DNA of 64,000 nucleotides. Origin: Chloroflexota bacterium. GTDB lineage: Bacteria > Chloroflexota > Chloroflexia > Chloroheliales > Chloroheliaceae. The stretch is taken from positions 33,605-97,604 of the forward strand of contig JAQBPB010000015.1 of NCBI GenBank assembly GCA_028287745.1, given 5' to 3'. The notes under the pieces were generated by a model that did not search any database, was not told the origin of the DNA, and saw nothing but the letters and a program-made list of their open reading frames with translations. The translations under genes were made by a program, and so were the position numbers. Every line of letters starts with the position of its first letter. The first letter of the stretch is position 1. Positions 9,425 to 17,686 of this stretch are shown in pieces.

Positions 9425-10153
9425 ATGGAGCCTATGGACAATAATTTGGGGAGCAACCAGAAAGTTTTTAAAATTCTGGTGGTTGATGATGAGCTTCCTA
9501 CTTTGCGCATCTTGAAGCGCAACCTGACCGGCTATGGATATGAAGTTGTTACCGCTTCGGATGGCCTCGAAGCCCTGCGCCTGGTGGAAGAGAGTTTACC
9601 TGACCTGATGTTACTTGACATAACTATGCCAAACATGAATGGCCTGGAAGTCACCCGCCAGGTCCGGCGCTGGAACCAGTTGCCGATTATCGTGGTGTCG
9701 GCCCTCGGTGAAGAAAACCAGAAAGTCGAAGCCCTGGAACTGGGGGCCGATGATTACCTGACCAAGCCCTTCGGGATGAACGAACTGGTGGCCCGGATTA
9801 AGGTAGCCCTCCGGCGGCTTAACCAGAAATTACCCGAACCGTCCAATATCTTTACAGTGGCCGGCTTATCGATAGATTTTACCAGGCGCCTGGTTACCCT
9901 GAACGGGCAAGAACTCAAACTGACACCCCAGCAATATGACTTGCTGCGCTTTTTGGTCCAGAACGCCGGGCGAGTGGTCACACACCGCCTGACTTTGTTA
10001 AATGTGTGGGGTCCGGAGTACGAAAAAGAGAACCAGTATTTGCACGTCTTTATCGGGCAGTTGCGCCAGAAGATCGAACCAGACCCGGCCCGGCCCTTTT
10101 TCATTATTACCGAACGCGGGGTAGGCTACCGGTTCCGCAGCCCTGAAGTTTAG
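9425..10153 (+). CDS. OmpR/PhoB family response regulator
   Basis: The 242-residue product has a receiver domain (about 16-130; DD at 21-22, Asp65 in LLDITMP, YLTKPF) and a C-terminal winged helix (about 142-240) with the usual LTPQQYDLLRFL and VGYRF ends. It should bind DNA when phosphorylated. Its position just after the REC-kinase gene in the same direction suggests a cognate pair. The start may be the ATG at 9425 or the ATG at 9434, the latter having a GGAG box five bases upstream. It converges with the next gene with only eight bases between stop codons. Confidence 0.94.
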   Translation: MEPMDNNLGSNQKVFKILVVDDELPTLRILKRNLTGYGYEVVTASDGLEALRLVEESLPDLMLLDITMPNMNGLEVTRQVRRWNQLPIIVVSALGEENQKVEALELGADDYLTKPFGMNELVARIKVALRRLNQKLPEPSNIFTVAGLSIDFTRRLVTLNGQELKLTPQQYDLLRFLVQNAGRVVTHRLTLLNVWGPEYEKENQYLHVFIGQLRQKIEPDPARPFFIITERGVGYRFRSPEV

Positions 10154-10161
10154 CCCGGCGC

Positions 10162-11259
10162 CTAACTTTCCTGCTCTTTAAGGACGCGTTGCAGTTGTTC
10201 CTCGGTCAAATAGCCGTATTCGGTCAGAATTTCTCCCAGCTTCTTGGGTTCGCCGGACTGCCGGAAGATTTCCTGTAGGCTGGCGGCGGTTTCTATATTC
10301 TCTTTGGAAATATAACCTTTTTCCACCAGTAGTTGCCCCAACAGGCGGCGAGTCTGGCCGGACGTGTTGGGCTGAGGGGTTGGACCCGGGGTATGGGGGG
10401 TCTTCAGATAGGTCATAATGCTGGAGAAAGATTGGCGGTCAAGTTCTTCAACCCGCCGCCGCCCGGCCTCAAGTAATTTCTGAGCTTTAACGTTTTGTGG
10501 CTGGGCCTCGACCAATCTTTCCAGGTACTGGCAGCCCTCGTAGGGGTCGGTGTTGCGGTAGGCCAGCCATTTCAGGGCAATTTCGTTCATCGCGTCCAGT
10601 TCCAGGGCTTGCTGGTAGAGTTCGCGGGCGCGGGCATAATCATCGGCCTGAGCGGCGCGGCTGGCTTTTAACAAAATCGCCTGGAGGCGGCGGCCCTCGG
10701 CTATCCGGTTTTTTTCTTCCTCGGTCGGCGCGGTAATTATTTTATCGGTCAGGCCAGTCCGTACCGGCAAATTGTCCGATCCAAAGACCCTGGCTTTGTT
10801 TAAGCCGTTGACCACCTCGGAATTTTTCAGTTCCGGGTTTCTTCGCAAACGCGCCTTAATCCGGAAGATTAACTCTTTGAAGTTAATCGGCTTGACGATA
10901 TAATCATCCGCCCCGGCTTCCCAACCTTCCAGGCGGTCCCTTTCCGAGCCCATGGCGGTCAACAATATAATTAAAAGGTCCGGGTAAAGTTTGCGAAACT
11001 CGCGTAAAACCTCAATACCATCCATGCCTGGCATCATGCGGTCCAGGATAGCCAGGTTTGGTTTTTGCTGGCGGACTTTTTCCAGGGCCTGGAAACCGTT
11101 TTCGGCTCTTATAACATCAAACCCGGCTTTTTCCAGGGTGTAACTGATCAACAAAAGAGTATCCGGCTCATCATCGACCAGCAAGATTGATGGTTTTGGT
11201 TCTTGCGGAGCGGGGTTGGAGGAATTTCCTGGGTCAGTTTCTTTATTCAGTTGCGACAT
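10162..11259 (-). CDS. Response regulator with TPR-like and MshEN-like C-terminal regions
   Basis: The 365-residue product starts with a disordered segment, then a receiver domain (about 24-140, Asp73 in AILDRMMPGMDG, YIVKPI). A region with tetratricopeptide-like helices follows (about 190-270; ARELYQQALELDAMNEIALKWLAY). The C-terminal segment (about 308-362; LGQLLVEKGYISKENI and LGEILTEYGYLTEEQL) resembles the N-terminal domain of GspE/MshE-type ATPases. There is no DNA-binding domain, so it likely acts by protein-protein contacts, perhaps with type II secretion/type IV pilus ATPases. It converges with the OmpR-type regulator and probably belongs to the same signalling group. Confidence 0.85.
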   Translation of the reverse strand: MSQLNKETDPGNSSNPAPQEPKPSILLVDDEPDTLLLISYTLEKAGFDVIRAENGFQALEKVRQQKPNLAILDRMMPGMDGIEVLREFRKLYPDLLIILLTAMGSERDRLEGWEAGADDYIVKPINFKELIFRIKARLRRNPELKNSEVVNGLNKARVFGSDNLPVRTGLTDKIITAPTEEEKNRIAEGRRLQAILLKASRAAQADDYARARELYQQALELDAMNEIALKWLAYRNTDPYEGCQYLERLVEAQPQNVKAQKLLEAGRRRVEELDRQSFSSIMTYLKTPHTPGPTPQPNTSGQTRRLLGQLLVEKGYISKENIETAASLQEIFRQSGEPKKLGEILTEYGYLTEEQLQRVLKEQES

Positions 11260-11299
11260 AGCCTCTGCTCTTAGCTATAACCCAAAGTTAAAATTAAAG

Positions 11300-12376
11300 T
11301 TAAACGTTAGTTGCTTTTTCTAAAAGGTCTTTGTCCAGGAAAGTAAATTTGCCTTTTTCCATTATCTGGCGGCCGTCAATCCAGATGTCGCAATCTTTGG
11401 CGATAGCGTCAACATGGGTTGGGGCGCTCCAATCGGCCCCGGTCTGGCTGCCGTAGGGGTCGCCCAGGGCTATATGCATGCCGGGCAACTTCTCATCTTG
11501 CAACAAATTATAGATCATTTTGTTGACGCCTATATTTGCGCCAATCGCGAATTCGCCTACCCGGTCGCTGTTTTCACTCAGGTGCGCGTAGCGCCAGAAC
11601 TCGTTTTGCAGGTAGCGGTTATCGCATTTAACTGACCGCAGGCGGTTGTTTTCAATTTCCAGGAAAAGCGGGTTCGCGCTCAGGTTGCCGTATTTGGCCG
11701 AAAAATAATCGCCGATGGTGCCGTCCACCACGTATATCCCGTTGACGTTGGCCGGGGCCGTAAAGACTTCTCCGGCGGGCAGGTTCGACCAGATTTGCGG
11801 CGTGATCATCCCGCAGGTCTTAATCCACCTCATCTCCGGGTCAAAACTTGCCTCGATATCGGTCCCGGCGCTGGTCCGGGTGTTAATGGTCTGGCAGGCC
11901 GCGACCATCTCCTGGATGCGCTGCCCGATTGCGTCCACTACGTTGTAATTTGCGCGCATGCCCTGCAGCATTATCTCAGGGTTAATAGTTACCATGTGGG
12001 CGTACCGGACCAGGTGCCGTTCAATCACGCTGACGAACTGCTTGCGGGCCGGTAATTCGCCGTCTTTCGATTGCACCGCGTACAGGGCCACATCGCTGGC
12101 GGCAATCGCGTCCAAAATTGGCTGGGGCATATCCTTGATCGGGCGCTCGGTGTAATCTTCAATCACATAAGCCGTTGTAATGGCCCCGGCGATACGTGCT
12201 GCCCCGAATAAAGCCGCCCCGATCTCGATTGTTTCAAGGTCGGTCACAACCGTTAAAACTTCGCCTTCCTGAACTTTCAGACAGTTGTTGATGGCATTGC
12301 GGGCTCCCGGCAAAAATTCGAGATTAAAGGGCAATGTCCTGAGACTATCGCTCAAGCGCCGGTCACTATATCGCAT
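11300..12376 (-). CDS. M29 family (thermophilic type) aminopeptidase
   Basis: The protein from ATG 12376 (358 residues) matches the M29 metallo-aminopeptidase family: FGAARIAGA near the N-terminus, NTRTSAGTDIEASF in the middle, PAGEVFTAP, then GEFAIGANIGVN and MHIALGDPYGSQTGADWSAPTHVD towards the C-terminus, which supply Glu, His and Asp ligands for two metals in the family. The frame is open to 12505, but the longer version overlaps the previous gene, while ATG 12376 has an AAAGGAACC box upstream. It lies 88 bases after the YbdK-type ligase gene on the same strand, suggesting joint transcription. Confidence 0.88.
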   Translation of the reverse strand: MRYSDRRLSDSLRTLPFNLEFLPGARNAINNCLKVQEGEVLTVVTDLETIEIGAALFGAARIAGAITTAYVIEDYTERPIKDMPQPILDAIAASDVALYAVQSKDGELPARKQFVSVIERHLVRYAHMVTINPEIMLQGMRANYNVVDAIGQRIQEMVAACQTINTRTSAGTDIEASFDPEMRWIKTCGMITPQIWSNLPAGEVFTAPANVNGIYVVDGTIGDYFSAKYGNLSANPLFLEIENNRLRSVKCDNRYLQNEFWRYAHLSENSDRVGEFAIGANIGVNKMIYNLLQDEKLPGMHIALGDPYGSQTGADWSAPTHVDAIAKDCDIWIDGRQIMEKGKFTFLDKDLLEKATNV

Positions 12377-12464
12377 TAGGTGGTTCCTTTCAAGTAGAAA
12401 TCCGGCCGGTACTAAACCCGGCACTCCGGCCAGACAGGCCGGATTTCTAAAACGTACTATGTTA

Positions 12465-13586
12465 CTAAATCCCTTCCATTGACTCTCGCAAGACGCGGTC
12501 CACAACCTGCTTTAAGTCTTTGGTCTGGTTAAAGGTTTCCAGTTGCCGGTCGGCGCTGGTCCCATTATTCAGGATGGTATGAATGTAATCAATTTCCCGG
12601 CGGCTGCCTACTTCATCGACTACATCATCTATAAAAGCCAATAATTCAATCATCAAATCGCTGGTCGGTACTTCTTCCTGTTTGCCGAGGTCCAGCATCT
12701 TGCCGTGGGTGCCGTAACGGATGGCCCGCCACTTGTTTTCCATCAACAAACCGCGGGAGTAGCGCCGCCAGCTCATGTTCTGTTCTTTAAGTTTATATAA
12801 TTTTACCACAATTGCTTGAATCAGGGCAGCCAGGGCTAAAGTTTCTTCAAGTCGAGTGGGCATGTCGCAAATGCGAATTTCAATCGTGGGGTATACCGGG
12901 TGTGGCCGCACATCCCACCAAATTTTCTTGCCGTTATCAATACAATGGGTGCTGACCAGCGTTTCGATATACTGGTCAAAAGCGGCAGCGCTTTCGAACT
13001 CCTCCGGAATACCGGTACGCGGAAACCGGCTAAATACCACCGACCGGAACGAGTGCAGCCCCGTATTGCGGCCTACCCAGAATGGCGAACTCACCGACAG
13101 GGCCAGGATATGCGGCAGGAAATAACGCAGTTCGTTCATAATCGCCACCGCCGTATCGCGGTTGCCAATCCCGACATGGACATGCATCCCGAAGATTAGT
13201 ATGGCCCTGATGACATCCTGCAATTCTTCTTCAAGGACGTGGTAGCGAATGTCATCGGTGATTTTTTGCTGGTTCCAGTGCGAAAAAGGGTGCGTCCCGG
13301 CCGCCCCGATAACCAGGCCGAACTGCTGCGCCACATCTCGCAGGGCCGTCCGGTTGCGCTGCAAATGTTCGCGCACCTCGCTGATATCGCGGCACACCGG
13401 GGTCACCGTTTCCACGCAGCTCATCAGCATTTCCGGTTTTACATAATCGCCCAGGATAGGTGTGATTGCTTCAATTATTTCGGCGTTGTGAGGGCTTAAA
13501 TCCCGGGTAACAGGGTCTATAATTTGAAACTCTTCTTCGACCCCTAGCGTAAAAGTTTCTTTTACACGGTTCTTTGAAGTAGCCAT
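12465..13586 (-). CDS. YbdK-type carboxylate-amine ligase (GCS2 family)
   Basis: A 373-residue member of the glutamate-cysteine ligase family 2. It shows the opening TLGVEEEFQIID, the core LIFGMHVHVGI, RSVVFSRFPRTGIPEEF and IEIRICDMPTRLEET. The family makes an amide bond between a carboxylate and an amine using ATP; some members have weak glutamate-cysteine ligase activity, and the true substrates of most are unknown. The ATG start has GAGG upstream. It sits between a predicted ATP-grasp protein and an M29 aminopeptidase, all transcribed the same way, which points to synthesis and trimming of a small peptide or amide. Confidence 0.9.
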   Translation of the reverse strand: MATSKNRVKETFTLGVEEEFQIIDPVTRDLSPHNAEIIEAITPILGDYVKPEMLMSCVETVTPVCRDISEVREHLQRNRTALRDVAQQFGLVIGAAGTHPFSHWNQQKITDDIRYHVLEEELQDVIRAILIFGMHVHVGIGNRDTAVAIMNELRYFLPHILALSVSSPFWVGRNTGLHSFRSVVFSRFPRTGIPEEFESAAAFDQYIETLVSTHCIDNGKKIWWDVRPHPVYPTIEIRICDMPTRLEETLALAALIQAIVVKLYKLKEQNMSWRRYSRGLLMENKWRAIRYGTHGKMLDLGKQEEVPTSDLMIELLAFIDDVVDEVGSRREIDYIHTILNNGTSADRQLETFNQTKDLKQVVDRVLRESMEGI

Positions 13587-13685
13587 AATGAACCTCTCTC
13601 TGACGTTTCTACAGGCACTAACTAAACCAAATTAAAGGTTATACCGAAATCTAAATGATAGAAATTAAGGCGTTAGGATGTGACA

Positions 13686-13726
13686 TAAGAGCCGCCCGGT
13701 AAGTTGTGGGGACTAGACGGCTCTTA
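13686..13726. repeat. Inverted repeat between ligase and ATP-grasp genes
   Basis: The nine-base arms 13686-13694 and 13718-13726 are perfectly complementary, with a 23-base loop. No T-run follows on either side, so it may be an RNA structure in a shared transcript rather than a terminator. Confidence 0.4.
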
Positions 13727-13826
13727 GAATTTGCATAAAACCGGGACTGCTTCATTGCAAATCCGACCTGTAATCATGCTTTGCTCAAAACAAACTGTGT
13801 TTTAATTTTACTCGACCCTGTAAACT

Positions 13827-15293
13827 TTAGGCGCAACCTTCCGGGTCCGCCGGGCGTACCCCGCCTTCCCCCCGGCCTTCGATTATGAAGGTCGGCACGG
13901 TCGTGCCCGTTCCGGCGGTAACATTCAAGATGGCGGCCGCTGAAAGGCGGGTGAGCGTCCCGGCCACTTTCCCTTCGAAAATGTAGGGGTCGCAGTCTAC
14001 CAACCGCTCCGCGAAGATTATCATGTTTCCCTGGATGGTCGGGTAGGGTTCCTTGCCGACCGTTACTTTTTCCTGCACGACATAGGGATCCAGTATGGCG
14101 GTATCCCAGGCGGCCTTCCAGCTTGCCGGGTCGCTTTCCCAACCAATCGTAATTCCTTTACCGCCGTACTCGTCGTTGGGCTTCAGCACCAGCCGGTCCC
14201 GGTTTTCCATCACAAAGCTTTCCAGGTCAATTTCCTGGCCCTTGTAGGTGGTTTTGCCCTGCCTGACACGCCGGGTCCAGGGTATGTGCCGGGCGATATA
14301 TTCTTGCTGTTCCCGGGTAAAGTAGTTGGCGTTAGCTTCGTCCGTCAGCAGGCCAAAGATCATTTTCTTGTGGTAAATCTTGCAGCGGAACGAGTTAATC
14401 ATGCAGATTGCGCCATCTTCGTAAGCCCGGAGCAGCGGTTGTACATCCCCGGCTCTCTCCAGCAGTTCACTGGCAAGGACCCTTTTGAATACGAGGTCCA
14501 CCTCAAAATCTCCGGCCCACAGGCGGCCGTCCCGGTACTCGAACTGGTTTGGCTCGACTATGATCGACTTTATGCCTTCCCCGGCAAAATATTCCTGTAA
14601 AAGCTGGAACTCGGTCAGCGTCGGTACTCCGGCCCAATCCACAATAGCGATATTTGGGTGTTTATAGGGTTTATCGCCCAGGTATTCGCGGTAGTTGTTC
14701 AACAGCATCGAAAGCAGCTTGCCTTTGAGCAGGTCGCGGCTGACCGTGAAGCGTTTGGAAAACTCCTGCATCACCGGCAGACTCTCAAACAGGTCGCCAA
14801 GACCTTCTTCGTAGGCGGCCCCGGCCGGGGATTCGGCGTTGTACTCCACAAAATGCAGGGTGCCTTCTTCCGGGGACAGGAAGCTATCCAGGCGGCTGTG
14901 CGCACTGTACGCTTTATACCCGGTATCATACTTCAAGAGGCGGATTTCTTCGGGAATTAGGGCCAGGTCACGGATTAAACGCTCGCGTTCGGCGGCCTGG
15001 GCCGGGTCTTCACTCATAATGACCGCGCCAAGCTGGTCCATCGCGGTCGTCAGGGCCATGCACACGCCCTGGACATAATCAAACTGCTTGCGGGTGAAGA
15101 AGTGGGGGCGCAAGACATTACACAGGGGGCGGCCCCCAAAAGTTAATTTGCGTTCTTCCAGGCCGGATTTAAGCTGGCTGACACTTTCGCTCGCCAGGCG
15201 GGTACTTCCGGCCAGCAGCGAATGATAGTAGGCAATTGCTTCTTCCCATAGGTCGGTATCAGCCCAATCCGCCGTAACCTGTAGCTGGCTCAT
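13827..15293 (-). CDS. Circularly permuted ATP-grasp-like protein
   Basis: A 488-residue protein that I place in the circularly permuted ATP-grasp superfamily from segments such as FVEYNAESPAGAAYEEGL, NIAIVDWAGVPT, ICMINSFRCKIYHKKMIFGLL, DRLVLKPNDEYGGKGI (nucleotide-binding Lys and Gly-rich loop) and PYVVQEKVTV. Such proteins ligate carboxylates to amines or thiols with ATP. Published surveys of amidoligases describe neighbourhoods of ATP-grasp with GCS2-type ligases, the arrangement seen here. The ATG has GAGGAGAG upstream. Upstream of it the strand is quiet, so this is probably the first gene of the unit. The substrate is unknown. Confidence 0.75.
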   Translation of the reverse strand: MSQLQVTADWADTDLWEEAIAYYHSLLAGSTRLASESVSQLKSGLEERKLTFGGRPLCNVLRPHFFTRKQFDYVQGVCMALTTAMDQLGAVIMSEDPAQAAERERLIRDLALIPEEIRLLKYDTGYKAYSAHSRLDSFLSPEEGTLHFVEYNAESPAGAAYEEGLGDLFESLPVMQEFSKRFTVSRDLLKGKLLSMLLNNYREYLGDKPYKHPNIAIVDWAGVPTLTEFQLLQEYFAGEGIKSIIVEPNQFEYRDGRLWAGDFEVDLVFKRVLASELLERAGDVQPLLRAYEDGAICMINSFRCKIYHKKMIFGLLTDEANANYFTREQQEYIARHIPWTRRVRQGKTTYKGQEIDLESFVMENRDRLVLKPNDEYGGKGITIGWESDPASWKAAWDTAILDPYVVQEKVTVGKEPYPTIQGNMIIFAERLVDCDPYIFEGKVAGTLTRLSAAAILNVTAGTGTTVPTFIIEGRGEGGVRPADPEGCA

Positions 15294-15474
15294 AAATTCT
15301 CTCCTCTATTAGAAAGTTGCTATGTCCCGGACCGAGGCCGTTTCACAAGGTCGGGTAGTTTTATTGGTGCCTGCTGGTGGTAAGCTGAACTAAATCCTCA
15401 TATTAAAAAATTAAAGCCAGCGAGAGTGCTTTATTTTTGGGATTATAGCATATTCACTTGAAAATAGGTTAAAA

Positions 15475-15504
15475 ACCCGGCTTTACAACCGCGAAAAGCC
15501 GGGT
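15475..15504 (-). terminator. Terminator after serB
   Basis: Ten-base perfect arms (15475-15484 and 15495-15504) are followed on the minus strand by a run of five T. It lies 12 bases after the serB stop. Confidence 0.85.
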
Positions 15505-15516
15505 GAGGTCCATAAT

Positions 15517-16725
15517 TTAAACCAGCCCGGCCAGTTCGCGTTCGCGGATACCGATCAGGTAAAGCAGCACGTCCAGGTTCGGCTGGCTGATAGACAGGTC
15601 GGCCGCTTCGCGGACCACCGGTTTGGCATTAAAGGCCACCCCTAACCCGGCCGCTTCCAGCATCAACAGGTCGTTCGCACCGTCGCCTACCGCCAGGGTC
15701 TGCGCCAGTTCAATATTTTCTTTTTTGGCAATCTCCAGCAGGCATTCGCGCTTGCCGCGAGCATCTATAATTGGCCCGACCAGGCGGCCGGTCAGCCTTC
15801 CATCAACGATTTCCAGGGTATTGGCATAGGCGTAATCCAGGTTCAGGCGCTCTTTCAGGCGGTCGGTAAAGAAGGTAAATCCACCGCTGACAATCGCGGT
15901 CTTGTAACCCAGCTTCTTCAGGACGCCCAGCAAAGTCTCCGCTCCCGGCGTAAGTTCCAGCCGGTCAGCCACTTCGGCCAGGCGGCTGGCTTCCAACCCG
16001 GCCAGCAGGGCCACCCGGTGCGTCAGGGCAGCCGAAAAGTCCAGTTGTCCGGCCATAGCCTGGGCGGTTATTGTGGCAACTTCCTTTTCGATGCCGAGCA
16101 GCCGGGCGATTTCATCAATCACTTCGTGCTGTATCAGGGTCGAGTCTACGTCCATCAGGATGAGCCGCTTGCTGCGCCGGTACAAACTTTCTGGCTGTAC
16201 CGCAATATCCACTCCTACCTCGTTCGAAACCGCGAAAAGGGCCCGTTTAAGCTCGGCCCGGTCCAGGTCGCCGGTCGCCCGTACGGTCAATTCGATACAT
16301 TTAAGACTGTTTTCGGTCAGGCGGGTAATCCGGTCAATATTGGCTCCATGGCGGGCCAGGGTGTTGCTGATTGCGCCAAGCGCGGCAGGCTGAATGGTCG
16401 AGGCCAGGCAAGTTACCGCGAAAAACAGGTCAGGTGACTGCAGGACCGGGGACGGTACAAAGGGCTGGACCCGCAATTGCAGGTCCAGCCGCAAGGCCAG
16501 GCGCAGTAATTCACCCGGCACCAGGGCGGAAGGTTCCAGTCCTTTTTCACCCGGCGGCACCGGCAGGCTCACGTGCAGGGCCATTACCAGCAGCGGGGAA
16601 ATAGTAACCTGTTGAATGTCAAGTAGTTCAGCCTGGGCATTACTCAGGACACGGCAGATTTCAGAGGTAATACCAGGCCGGTCCAGGCCGGTTACGGTCA
16701 GCAGCAATTGAGCGCGATCTTCCAT
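15517..16725 (-). CDS. serB: Phosphoserine phosphatase with two ACT domains
   Basis: SerB removes phosphate from O-phosphoserine in the last step of serine synthesis. The 402-residue product has two ACT regulatory domains (about 6-85 and 100-178) and a HAD phosphatase domain. The nucleophile and acid Asp are in MDVDSTL (Asp192 and Asp194), the phosphate-binding Ser in VSGGFTFF, and the metal-binding pair in VGDGANDL. The double ACT arrangement is the longer actinobacterial/Chloroflexota style of SerB and suggests feedback control by an amino acid. It is a single-gene unit with its own terminator. Confidence 0.95.
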   Translation of the reverse strand: MEDRAQLLLTVTGLDRPGITSEICRVLSNAQAELLDIQQVTISPLLVMALHVSLPVPPGEKGLEPSALVPGELLRLALRLDLQLRVQPFVPSPVLQSPDLFFAVTCLASTIQPAALGAISNTLARHGANIDRITRLTENSLKCIELTVRATGDLDRAELKRALFAVSNEVGVDIAVQPESLYRRSKRLILMDVDSTLIQHEVIDEIARLLGIEKEVATITAQAMAGQLDFSAALTHRVALLAGLEASRLAEVADRLELTPGAETLLGVLKKLGYKTAIVSGGFTFFTDRLKERLNLDYAYANTLEIVDGRLTGRLVGPIIDARGKRECLLEIAKKENIELAQTLAVGDGANDLLMLEAAGLGVAFNAKPVVREAADLSISQPNLDVLLYLIGIRERELAGLV

Positions 16726-16824
16726 TCGAATTGTTCACCTATTGTTTCAAATTAACCGGTGTTGGTGCTTCCTCAGGAATAGTCATTGGCGGCGTTGCCT
16801 TTGTACATTATAGCACAAGTTAAT

Positions 16825-16862
16825 TACCCGGCACCCGGCTTTTACAGGCTCGGTACCGGGTA
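16825..16862. repeat. Hairpin downstream of the cox operon
   Basis: The arms 16825-16831 and 16856-16862 (TACCCGG/CCGGGTA) form a stem between the end of the DUF364 gene and the start of serB. There is no good T-run, so it is only a possible transcription end for the cox operon. Confidence 0.35.
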
Positions 16863-16921
16863 TGACTGGCCCTGGAAATATAATAAACGGCTCAAAAAGA
16901 AAGCCGGGGGTTATGATTTAA

Positions 16922-17686
16922 TCAGGCCGGTTTAGCCAGGCTGACCCGCCGTGTGCCGCTCATTTTGCGAAAGGATAACCCGCCCGCAATCGAATCCAGC
17001 AGGGCTTTTTCGTCAACCACCTGGATGCCGCTGAGCAGGTGTATTCCAAAATCAAACATTACGGGGGATAGGGGCGTGGACGGTCCGAGTACGATTACCC
17101 TGGCGGTGGGGTTTGCCAGGGACAGGTAATCCAGGAGGGAGTGGTTGAGCAAGGTGCTGCCGGTGATAGCCAGCACCCCGGCCCGGGGTATGATTTCGGG
17201 AGCCTGGGCGAAAGAAAACTCGCCGGGTTGTGGGTCAAGCTCAAAGACCCAGAGCTGCCGGGCGACCGGTTCTATTTCATTTATAAACGGAAAGCGTCCC
17301 ACCAGGGCCACCCTTTGGTCCCGGCCCTGTTCCACCAGCCAGTTACCCGCGTCAATTTCAGTCAGGCTGGCCGGGTCGGGTTTTAGCAGGGCGTTAAGGG
17401 TCGCCAACCCGGCGGCCGCTTCCAGCGGTTCGTGGCTCAGGGCGTACCGGCTGAAACTCCGCGCTTCCGGCTGGTCCGTCCTGTTAAACCCGTATTCTAA
17501 TAAGTCGCCGGCCCCCGCCGGTTTGCCGCTGGGGGTCGCAGCCAGGCCCACCCGGCTTTCCCCGGCCGCGTTTTCAATAAACGACGCAGTCCAGGTAACG
17601 CCACGGAAAAGGCGGGTAACCTGCCAGCCTTCCGGCAGGGTTTCCAGCAGCGCCTCCAGGATTTTGTCAGGCGAATTAGCGGGCAT
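16922..17686 (-). CDS. DUF364 (putative heavy-metal chelation) protein
   Basis: A protein of about 254 residues with the two-part DUF4213/DUF364 layout: an N-terminal part beginning at ILEALLETLPEGW and a C-terminal Rossmann-like part with VALVGRFPF, GVLAITGSTLLNHSL and ARVIVLGPSTPLSP. The family is suggested to bind metal or a metal-pterin but its activity is not established. ATG 17686 overlaps the end of the XdhC-YHS gene by 11 bases, implying translational coupling; a TTG at 17722 would give a longer version with a larger overlap. As the last gene of the CO dehydrogenase operon it may help with cofactor or metal handling. Confidence 0.8.
   Translation of the reverse strand: MPANSPDKILEALLETLPEGWQVTRLFRGVTWTASFIENAAGESRVGLAATPSGKPAGAGDLLEYGFNRTDQPEARSFSRYALSHEPLEAAAGLATLNALLKPDPASLTEIDAGNWLVEQGRDQRVALVGRFPFINEIEPVARQLWVFELDPQPGEFSFAQAPEIIPRAGVLAITGSTLLNHSLLDYLSLANPTARVIVLGPSTPLSPVMFDFGIHLLSGIQVVDEKALLDSIAGGLSFRKMSGTRRVSLAKPA

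Noticed and set aside
13774..14142. A 122-codon minus-strand frame overlapping the ATP-grasp gene
   Set aside because: It overlaps the end of a better supported frame and lacks protein-like features.
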